Source: SYOC01 sp964441775
GTDB lineage: Bacteria > Desulfobacterota > Binatia > Bin18
Length of the DNA stretch: 64,000 nt
NCBI GenBank assembly: GCA_964441775.1
Contig: CAYTVL010000027.1
Coordinates: 16,251 to 80,250, forward strand
Direction: 5' to 3'
The stretch's first letter is position 1. Each line of letters begins with the position of its first letter. Shown here piece after piece: positions 57,186-64,000 of the stretch. The notes beneath the pieces are model-generated. The model saw nothing but the letters and a program-made list of their open reading frames with translations. It had not been told where the DNA came from and did not search any database. A program made the translations under genes and the position numbers.

Positions 57186-59963
57186 ATGGAACGAATCTCT
57201 TTCTTGATCGTCAACAAACCGAAAACCATTCTTTTTCTTTTGTTTCTGTTGACTGGCTTCTTGAGTTTTCATGCCGTTCACTTTCGCATCGACAGTTCAT
57301 CCGAGCATCTGCTTGCCACGGATGACCCAAAGAAAAAGTATTACGACGACATCCGCGCCATCTTTGGCAACGATGACATTGGTGTGATCGGCCTTGTCAC
57401 CGACAATGTGTATACGCCAGGCACGCTGGAAAAAATTCGTCGGATCACCACTCAGGTGGAAAAAATGGACGGGGTGCAAAGCGTCCGTAGCCTGACGAAC
57501 CTGCCCGACCCGATTGTCGATTTGTCCTATCCTCCACTCCTCATCCCGAAAATTCCCACCGATCCAGAAGCCTTATCTGCGCTACGACGGAAGATCGAGG
57601 AAGATTATCCTATCTATCTGAATCTTGTCGCCAAAGATGCGCATGGAGCGGCGATCATCATCAATTTCAAAAGTCTCAGCGACGATGAGTTTCTCGAAAA
57701 AGGCATAGACGAAAAGATCCAAGAGCTTGTCGACCACGAGCAAGGGCCGGAGCAACTGTACCTCACCGGCATGCAGCATATTAAAGTCAACTCTTTCAAG
57801 CTCATGCAGCAAGACCTGCGCACATTTCCACTGCTGAGCCTGCTCGTCATCATCGGTGTTTTGGCCGTCTGCTTCCGTAACGGAAGGGGCGTTCTTTTGC
57901 CGAGCCTCTCCGTGCTGGGCGGCGTCGCTTGGACGGTAGGAATTATGGTCTTAGCCGGCTCGGCCGTGACGATCGGCACCCTTGTTCTTCCTTCCCTGTT
58001 GATCGTCATTGGCAGCACCTATTCCATTTATGTCATCGCCCAATATGAAGAGGAAGCAGAAAAAGGTGGGACGGCAAAAGAAGTGGTTTTGCGCTCGCTC
58101 AAACGCGTGAGCTTGCCAGTCACGGTCGCCGCCTTCACGACGGTCATCGGTTTTGTCGCCTTATTAGTGAACCGCATAGGTACGATTCGTGAACTGGGCC
58201 TCTATGCCGCTGTGGGGTTTGTCAGCATCACCATTATTGTGTTGACCTTAATCCCTGCTTCTCTGGTGCTGCTGCCGCTTCCTCGTCGCAAGAAGGTCGC
58301 GGGAGAAGGCAAACGCTTGACTGAGTTGCTCCGGGTGGTTGGGCGATTTAATCGCGAGTATCAACGACCTATCATCGCCACGGCCCTCCTCTTGGTTCTT
58401 CCCTGTCTGTGGGGCATGAGTCGCATCCGCGCGGATTCCAACTTTCTGCAATTTTTTAAGCCAAATTCACCGGTGCGCCGCGCCCACGAAATCATCAGTG
58501 AAAAAATCGGCGGCGTCCAAATTTTCTCTATTGTTGTAAGCAGTAACGAAAAAGGCGGTGTCGCGCGCTGGGATGTGATGAAACAAATGAAAGAACTCCA
58601 ACAGTATCTAATGACGCTGCCGGGAGTTGACCAGACAGTGGCGCTGACGGACTACTGCGAAATTATCGATCGCGCCATTCGCAAAAGTCCAGCCACTGAA
58701 GGCGACATTGTGGTCCCCGAAGACGAAAACGCGGCGCCGCCAACGGACGCCAAGACCGCTGCGCCGGACGCGCCTTTTTGGGAGCAAGAAGAACGCTTCA
58801 ACTCCGTCATGAGGTTAGTAAAGAACGCCAACCCCAAGACCTTTGCCTCCTTTGTCGACAAGGATTTCTCCATCACGAGCATGACGGTGCGTACGCGACT
58901 CACCAGCTCCAGCGACATTGTCCGCACAGCGGAAAATATCCGCCAATACGCCAAAGAGCATTTCCCTCCACAAATCGAAGTACATCCGACCGGCAGCCTG
59001 ATTCTACTCAATGAAGCAACCGAGGACATTATCTGGGGACAAGTGAAGAGTTTGGGGCTTGCTCTCGTAGTGATCTTTGTTGTGCTGTCGCTCATGTTCT
59101 TGTCTACCACCGTGGGCTTCCTCTCGTTGTTGCCAAACCTATTGGCTATTCTTATTTTCTTCGGCGCGATGGGATGGACGGGGGTCACGCTCAATTTGGG
59201 GACGAGTATCATCGCCTCCATCGCCATCGGCATCGCGGTTGAAGACGCGATCCGCTATCTCGCGCGACTCAGCTCAGAGATCCAAGCCACGCATAACCAA
59301 GAACTCGCGATCTTTCAAACTGTCGCGACCGTCGGCAAGCCCATCATCTATGCGTCAGCAGCACTAGGATTGGGAGTTCTGACTTTACTGTTCTCTAATT
59401 TCGTTCCTATCCAGAAGTTTGGGTTGCTCACCGCCATCACTATTGCCGCCGCTTTCGTGAATGACTTGGTGTTGCTGCCCGCGCTCCTGGCCACCACGCG
59501 GATCATCACGCTGTGGGACGTCATTGCCCTCACTTTGGGTGAGAATCCACACCAGACGATCCCGCTGTTTGCCGGGTTGCGGCTTTCTCAAGCAAAGATC
59601 GTTACCCTCATGGGAGAACTCAAAGCCTTCCCATGCGGTAAGCCCATCATCCAACAAGGAGAAATCGGCAATGAGATGTACGTGCTCATCAAGGGCACGG
59701 CTGATGTGTTCATCCATACTTCCCCTGAGCGAAAAAAGGTACGCACGCTGGAGCGTGGAGACGTGTTTGGAGAAATGGGGCTCATTCGTCACCACGAGCG
59801 CACGGCGGATGTAGTCGCTAACGAGGACGTAGAAGTCATTGCCGTTAACGAGAATTTCCTGAACCGCATGCAGCGCCGCTACCCGCGCATCGGCGCAAAA
59901 ATCTTCTTGAATATCGCAAAAATTCTCAGCGACCGTTTGCAGGACGCACAAGAGACACGATAG
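57186..59963 (+). CDS. MMPL/RND-family transporter fused to a cyclic-nucleotide-binding domain
   Basis: This is a 925-residue protein. Two RND halves each have a periplasmic loop after the first helix and five clustered helices; the first half has SLLIVIGSTYSIYVIAQYEEE, the second SIAIGIAVEDAIRYLARL, both quoted here by their hallmark cores. The C-terminal ~130 residues are a CAP-like effector domain: GKPIIQQGEIGNEMYVLIKG, then RGDVFGEMGLIRHHERTAD. That is the phosphate-binding cassette. MMPL proteins move lipids or hopanoids, so this fusion suggests transport gated by cAMP or a relative. ATG 57186 follows GGGGGAGG. Confidence 0.87.
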   Translation: MERISFLIVNKPKTILFLLFLLTGFLSFHAVHFRIDSSSEHLLATDDPKKKYYDDIRAIFGNDDIGVIGLVTDNVYTPGTLEKIRRITTQVEKMDGVQSVRSLTNLPDPIVDLSYPPLLIPKIPTDPEALSALRRKIEEDYPIYLNLVAKDAHGAAIIINFKSLSDDEFLEKGIDEKIQELVDHEQGPEQLYLTGMQHIKVNSFKLMQQDLRTFPLLSLLVIIGVLAVCFRNGRGVLLPSLSVLGGVAWTVGIMVLAGSAVTIGTLVLPSLLIVIGSTYSIYVIAQYEEEAEKGGTAKEVVLRSLKRVSLPVTVAAFTTVIGFVALLVNRIGTIRELGLYAAVGFVSITIIVLTLIPASLVLLPLPRRKKVAGEGKRLTELLRVVGRFNREYQRPIIATALLLVLPCLWGMSRIRADSNFLQFFKPNSPVRRAHEIISEKIGGVQIFSIVVSSNEKGGVARWDVMKQMKELQQYLMTLPGVDQTVALTDYCEIIDRAIRKSPATEGDIVVPEDENAAPPTDAKTAAPDAPFWEQEERFNSVMRLVKNANPKTFASFVDKDFSITSMTVRTRLTSSSDIVRTAENIRQYAKEHFPPQIEVHPTGSLILLNEATEDIIWGQVKSLGLALVVIFVVLSLMFLSTTVGFLSLLPNLLAILIFFGAMGWTGVTLNLGTSIIASIAIGIAVEDAIRYLARLSSEIQATHNQELAIFQTVATVGKPIIYASAALGLGVLTLLFSNFVPIQKFGLLTAITIAAAFVNDLVLLPALLATTRIITLWDVIALTLGENPHQTIPLFAGLRLSQAKIVTLMGELKAFPCGKPIIQQGEIGNEMYVLIKGTADVFIHTSPERKKVRTLERGDVFGEMGLIRHHERTADVVANEDVEVIAVNENFLNRMQRRYPRIGAKIFLNIAKILSDRLQDAQETR

Positions 59964-60014
59964 CACGCGCGGTCCGTGGCCCACTGGAAAGATCGTAGCA
60001 AAGGAGTCGAGGGC

Positions 60015-61565
60015 ATGACCTGGAAACCCGAGAGCGAGGAAATTCACCTCCGCCGGCAACGGGCCCTGGAGATGGGCGGCAAAGAAAAAATCGCGCGCCA
60101 ACATGCGCAAGGCAAACTCACCGCTCGTGAGCGGATTGCGCGTTTGCTCGATAGTAACTCGTTTACGGAGTTAGGCATGCTGGCCACGCACCAAAGTCAG
60201 CGCCCGGAGATGCAAGGAGTCTACACGCCCGCTGATGGCGTCATCATCGGCTACGGCCGCATTGATGGCCGCGAGGTGTTGGTCGGGGCTGAGGACTTTA
60301 CGGTCATGGGCGGATCAGTGGGCATGACCGGCATCCTCAAACGTGAACGGGTGCTCGAATTGGCGCACCAAACGAAAGTCCCGACAGTGTGGCTGCTCGA
60401 CGGGTCCGGAGCGCGAGCTAACGAGTGGGTGCGCGGTGGCTGGGTGGGCGGGCGTCATTTCACGTTGATGTCGCATCTCTCCGGCGTCGTGCCCCAAGTG
60501 GTGGCGGCGATGGGACCATGCGCCGGCGACCCCGCGCTCATGGCCCCGCTTGCAGATTTTGTCGTCATGGTCAAAGGCACCAGCATGCTGGCCGCCGGTG
60601 GTCCGCCCATTGTGGAAGCCGCCATCGGGGAAAAGGTCTCCAAAGAAGAGCTGGGAGGATCGTTCGTCCACTGTCATCTCAGCGGCGTGGGAGACAACGA
60701 GGCTGAAGATGATGAAGACTGTTTACAAATGATCCGCCGCTATCTCAGTTATTTCCCTACCAATGTGTACATGGCGCCGCCACGGGTGGAGACGGGTGAT
60801 GATCCCGAACGCCGAGAAGAAGAACTGCTTGCCATTGTCCCCAGAAATCGCAAACGTCCCTACGATATGTTGCGCGTGATCCGTCATCTTGCTGATCGCG
60901 AGACAGTCTTTGAGATCAAACCTGATTACGGCAAGTCTGTCGTCACTTGTCTAGCGCGGCTGGATGGCGAAGTGGTTGGCTTCGTCGGCAATCAGCCCCT
61001 GCAATTTGCCGGGACCATTGACGGGCCAGCGGCGGACAAGATGACGCACTTCATCCAACTGTGTGACGCCTTTCACATCCCCCTGATCTTTCTCTCCGAC
61101 GTGCCGGGGTTTATGACCGGGTCAGCTTCGGAGCGGGACGCGACCTTGCGGCGTGGGCTCCGCATTGCCTATGCGATGGCTTTTATCACCGTGCCGAAAG
61201 TATCTGTGGTGCTACGGAAAGCCTACGGCATGGGCGCGGTCGCCATGTGTGGCCATCAGGGCGGCCAAGTACTGACGCTGGTGTGGCCTTCGGGTGAGTT
61301 CGGAGCCTTGCCGGTTGAGGGCGGCGTCAGCGCGGGCCATAAGAGCGCCTTGGAAACCGCGAGCGATCAAACGCGCACCCGCGCTGAGTTGGAGAGTTAT
61401 TACAATCAGTTCGGCAGCCCCTTTTCCACGGCGGAGACGTTCAACTTTGACGACTTGGTAGACCCCCGCGACACCAGACCGCTCATCATTCGGGCGCTGC
61501 GCGCCGCCCGGGCCGGCAACACCGCCCCGCTTGGACCTAAGACTCGACATGGAGTTATGCCGTAG
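60015..61565 (+). CDS. Acyl-CoA carboxyltransferase (biotin-dependent carboxylase beta subunit)
   Basis: This is a 516-residue carboxyltransferase of the acetyl/propionyl/methylcrotonyl-CoA carboxylase type. The N-terminal crotonase half has GKLTARERIARLLD and LLDGSGARANEW. The C-terminal half has FLSDVPGFMTGSASERDATLRRG and AYGMGAVAMCG, quoted by DVPGFMTG. It transfers CO2 from carboxybiotin to an acyl-CoA. No biotin carboxylase or biotin carrier gene is adjacent, so the substrate cannot be fixed. ATG 60015 is eight bases after AAGGAG. Confidence 0.9.
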   Translation: MTWKPESEEIHLRRQRALEMGGKEKIARQHAQGKLTARERIARLLDSNSFTELGMLATHQSQRPEMQGVYTPADGVIIGYGRIDGREVLVGAEDFTVMGGSVGMTGILKRERVLELAHQTKVPTVWLLDGSGARANEWVRGGWVGGRHFTLMSHLSGVVPQVVAAMGPCAGDPALMAPLADFVVMVKGTSMLAAGGPPIVEAAIGEKVSKEELGGSFVHCHLSGVGDNEAEDDEDCLQMIRRYLSYFPTNVYMAPPRVETGDDPERREEELLAIVPRNRKRPYDMLRVIRHLADRETVFEIKPDYGKSVVTCLARLDGEVVGFVGNQPLQFAGTIDGPAADKMTHFIQLCDAFHIPLIFLSDVPGFMTGSASERDATLRRGLRIAYAMAFITVPKVSVVLRKAYGMGAVAMCGHQGGQVLTLVWPSGEFGALPVEGGVSAGHKSALETASDQTRTRAELESYYNQFGSPFSTAETFNFDDLVDPRDTRPLIIRALRAARAGNTAPLGPKTRHGVMP

Positions 61566-61584
61566 GAGGACGTGAGGATCAGTT

Positions 61585-61616
61585 GTAGCCTGGATGAAGT
61601 GCAGCGCAATCCAGGG
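61585..61616. repeat. Dispersed repeat with CCTGGAT/ATCCAGG arms
   Basis: CCTGGAT and ATCCAGG flank a short GAAGTGCAGCGCA loop. The overall wording GTAGCCTGGATGAAG...GCAATCCAGG is a repeat type I recognise from many bacterial intergenic regions. It lies between the carboxyltransferase gene and the converging HNH gene. Confidence 0.6.
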
Positions 61617-61640
61617 TCAACCTACTTTGGATTGGCTAAC

Positions 61641-62046
61641 TCAGGAGGGTGGGAAGACACCTTCAAGGATCAGCATCTGCCGCAGCCGTAGACGATAGGG
61701 CAAATTGACGGCAAGGACATCAATGGTTGCCCGACCAACTGCGGTGCGCCCTACCAGCACAGCTTCATGCCACTCAAAGTGGTCTTCCCACTTGTCTTGG
61801 CGAGGGTGGAATAGCCGGACAATCTCATTAGTCTCGGGATCGATCCCGGCAATGGTTTGGTCCTTTGTGGTTATTACAAGCAAAACATGCAAGCGCGAGG
61901 TTCCCAAGTTCATCGGCGCCGTGATGCTTACGAGCAATAATGTGATCAACTTGAAAAGTCAGGATGTCAGACTGCTGGGGCATCCGGCAATACTCGCAGA
62001 TTGACCCCGCCCGTTGCCATACTTGAGAAAGAAGAACCGGCTCCAT
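61641..62046 (-). pseudogene. HNH endonuclease gene with a +1 frameshift
   Basis: Two frames form one ~134-residue HNH nuclease. The first part (from 62046) has ICEYCRMPQQS, FQVDHIIARKHHGADELGNLAL and CFACNNHKGPN: the zinc Cys pairs and the H-N-H residues. The protein then continues in the other frame as AGIDPETNEIVRLFHPRQDKW and ends GVFPPS. One extra base near 61854 causes the shift. All catalytic residues lie before it, so a truncated product might still fold in part. It may be a true lesion or an assembly error. A small partner gene ends seven bases upstream. Confidence 0.75.
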
Positions 62047-62053
62047 CCAACGG

Positions 62054-62335
62054 CTAAACCTTCATGTTCGCTTGCTTGAGCGAAAGACGCGCCTTCGAGC
62101 GCAAAAGCGAGAGGAAGTGCCCAACCCGTTCGTAACAATCAATCTCAGCCTGCTCTTCAGCGGTCAACTCGCCTTCACGCGCCTTTTCGGCCAACAAGCT
62201 CATTCGCTCACGATCTTCTTTTCTGAAGTCAAACGTGAGGAAAATCTGGGCGGCGTCAAGGGGAAGCGTTGGTTCTTCTGGAGCGATAACCCGAGAGAGA
62301 ATTTCAGCCTCGTTACTGGTGGTTACGGAGTTCAT
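62054..62335 (-). CDS. Small partner protein of the HNH gene
   Basis: This is a 93-residue protein with an unstructured N-terminus, then QIFLTFDF and two helices (RERMSLLAEKAREGELTAEEQAEIDCYERVGH, quoted by GELTAEEQAEID). I recognise this as a small protein that often precedes this type of HNH nuclease. The ELTAEEQAE helix resembles the LTETERAEL segment of the frameshifted gene at 12.0-12.4 kb. It could be an immunity or accessory protein, but no function is known. It lies seven bases before the HNH gene. Confidence 0.65.
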   Translation of the reverse strand: MNSVTTSNEAEILSRVIAPEEPTLPLDAAQIFLTFDFRKEDRERMSLLAEKAREGELTAEEQAEIDCYERVGHFLSLLRSKARLSLKQANMKV

Positions 62336-62421
62336 GGCAGCACCATACCATAAGCAGCTATCTTCAAGAAATCCAGATTATTCAATAAGACAATTCTTCA
62401 ATGACTCAATTACCCGATGAC

Positions 62422-63954
62422 TCATACACTCAGTTCTTCGATCAGCGCCTTCGCTTCTTGCAAGTCTTTCGTGTCGAAGCCTTCGGTGAACCAGCAATAG
62501 ATTTCTCCCAACATTTTGTGAGCTTCGTCCTTCTTGCCTTGTTGTTGCCGAAGACGGGCGAGGCTTGTCGTGGCGCGCAACTCCAACGATTTGGCTTGTT
62601 GCTTCTGTGCAATCTCGATGGCTCTGAGGAAATAGGCTTCGGCCTCCGCCTCTAATTGCGGATTGTGGAACGCGGATTGCGGATTTTCGACTTTGAGCAT
62701 TGAACCTTGAACGTTGAACTCTTTTTGCAGCGTCAATTCGCCTTTCAGCCGATACAGCTCGGCTTCGTAGTAACGATCCTCATTTCTGTCTGCCTGCGCT
62801 AACACCTCAGCCAGCACGGCAAGCCCCTTCTCAGGCTGTCCTCCTTTTCCATATGCCTCAGCCAGCAGGGCAAGAAAATGCGGTCTTCCGATCTCTGCCC
62901 CTGTGGCCAAGTAGGCAGCCAGCCCTTGCTCTAGCTGGGCAACGCCCTCCGCTCCCTGTCCCTGTTCTGCGAGCGCCCAGCCCCGCAAGACAGTCCCAAA
63001 GGCTACCCAAAACGGAAACCCTTGCTCCTTAGAGAGCGCAATTTCCGCCTCCGCCCACTCTTGGGTCAATTGCGCCTCCCGACGGTACTGATGGAACCAG
63101 GCCGCCCAGTTCAGGGCCACAGCCAAGCTAAAAGGGTGAGACAGCTCCTGAGCCAGGGTGAGCGCTTCATGGACCCTCTTGAGCGCCTGGTCCGGATAAC
63201 CCAGAGACCACAGGACCAAGGCGGCAAAGGAGAGACAACTCACCCCAGGATTCTGCACGGCTCGGGAGCGGTGCTTCTGGAGGCCGTAGAGGGCCGTTCC
63301 TTTCTCAAGGTGCTCTCGGGCCGAGGCAAACTCGCCAAGATTAAACAAGGCGCTCCCCAGCGCATAGTGAGCCCCTAGGAGACGCGCCGGGTCGTGCAGG
63401 CGCTGGGCCAAAGAGAGGCTTTGCTCCCCTAGTTCACGCGCTGTCTGTAATTTCGACTGGACATAATAAAACGACTCTAATCCCAGCAACACTTGCAGGA
63501 GCCGAGGGGTTTCCCCCATTTGCTGGCACAGCTCGCGTGCGCGGGCGTAGGCGTGTTCCACTTCCGGGGCGGCATAACCCTTGGCAGCCATCAAAGCGGG
63601 ACCGAGGGCAGTTTGCAACTCCAGCTCTTGCTGGGCGCGCTCAGTCGTGTCGGGCAGAGCTGTGAGCAGCTCCAGCCCTTTGGTGAGGTGCGCCACCGCT
63701 TCCATGTAGGCCGAGCGCTGACTTGCTCTTTGTCCGGCTTGCTGCCAATACGGAATCGCCTGCTCAATGAGCCCCGCCTCGGTGTAGTGATGAGCCAACA
63801 ATTCGGGCTGAATCTCTTTGATCTCCACAAACCGTTCTTCGAGCACCAGCGCGATCTGTTGATGCAGCTGCTGACGACGGCTCTTGAGCAGGGACTGATA
63901 GGCTGTGTCCTGCACGAGGGCATGTTTGAACAGATATCGCGCCTGCGGTGGCAC
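62422..63954 (-). pseudogene. 5'-truncated paralogue of the cyclase-STAND-TPR protein
   Basis: This encodes 510 residues matching the C-terminal TPR part of the giant protein at 29.0-32.5 kb, from ARYLFKHALVQDTAYQSLLKS onward (quoted by FKHALVQDTAYQS) to its end. The cyclase and ATPase parts are missing. Upstream of the GTG at 63954 an in-frame TAG occurs at 63964-63966, and the remaining 34 bases to the window edge do not resemble the family, so the gene is truncated or rearranged there. A linker made of translated repeat DNA (VQGSMLKVENPQSAFHN) lies near residue 413. Whether the TPR fragment is expressed is unknown. Confidence 0.75.
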
Positions 63955-64000
63955 GCTACGCCGCTAACCAGCTGTCATCGGGAAGGGGAGAAAGTCTTGA

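Noticed and set aside
1..64000. CRISPR arrays, tRNA or rRNA genes, integrase or phage structural genes
   Set aside because: I looked for regularly spaced repeats, tRNA-like cloverleaf ends and the usual protein families and saw none; a dedicated tRNA or repeat scan could still reveal a missed one.

Overview
The window is a gene-dense, moderately GC-rich bacterial chromosome segment. No gap between genes exceeds about 300 bases, and I see no rRNA, tRNA, CRISPR array or prophage. The metabolic genes are rich in CoA chemistry: two MaoC hydratases, two family III CoA-transferase loci (one a double-domain fusion), an enoyl-CoA hydratase, a paired acyl-CoA dehydrogenase set, an HsaA-like flavoprotein and an acyl-CoA carboxyltransferase. 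There are also two dihydropyrimidinase-type hydrolases, a luciferase-like flavin enzyme, a P450, MenA, HtrA and HtpX. With the many large cyclase/TPR and TIR/NTPase proteins and dispersed palindromic repeats, this suits an uncultured, metabolically versatile soil or aquatic lineage (Desulfobacterota/Binatota/Tectomicrobia-like). That placement is an inference and is not proven by any single gene.

Layout. 0-7.4 kb: end of acetolactate synthase, a small cold-shock-like protein, a MaoC pair, a metallophosphoesterase, two tandem stand-alone TIR proteins, an MFS transporter, an LLM flavin enzyme and an amidase. 7.5-16.7 kb (minus strand): a type I restriction-modification island, hsdM-hsdS-[frameshifted small gene]-[antitoxin/PIN toxin]-hsdR-ygjP. 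In it hsdS is broken by a 172-bp inverted-repeat element whose removal restores the frame exactly. 16.8-19.2 kb: an SDR and an HtrA protease, divergent. 19.3-26.4 kb: a promoter-headed, tightly coupled operon of TIR-STAND-TPR, a 56-residue ORF, a nucleoside-hydrolase-like/TPR-S protein and a TPR-S-patatin-transmembrane protein. This is the best candidate for a new immune or signalling system. 26.4-28.4 kb: Tam methyltransferase and an HsaA-like enzyme. 28.5-32.5 kb: a cyclase-STAND-TPR giant overlapping an MntA/HepT pair in which HepT has lost its central part.

32.5-41 kb: two hydantoinase paralogues, a CoA transferase, a hybrid-input histidine kinase, a P450 and a SnoaL-like protein. 41-43.8 kb: an overlapping pair of a P-loop NTPase and a P-loop-less NTPase-like/TPR protein, a second candidate conflict module. 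44-54.4 kb: CoA transferase fusion, enoyl-CoA hydratase, acyl-CoA dehydrogenase pair, MetE-like enzyme, GNAT, class V aminotransferase and MltA. 54.5-61.6 kb: glyoxalase-fold protein, MenA, HtpX, an MMPL transporter fused to a cyclic-nucleotide-binding domain, and a carboxyltransferase. 61.6-64 kb: a frameshifted HNH nuclease with its small partner, and a 5'-truncated paralogue of the cyclase-TPR giant.

The window therefore alternates catabolic housekeeping blocks with four defence-like islands (2.5-3.3, 7.5-16.7, 19.3-26.4 and 41-43.8 kb) and toxin-antitoxin modules. Several accessory genes carry fresh lesions: an element insertion in hsdS, single-base frameshifts at about 12.33 and 61.85 kb, an internal deletion in hepT and a 5' truncation at 63.95 kb.
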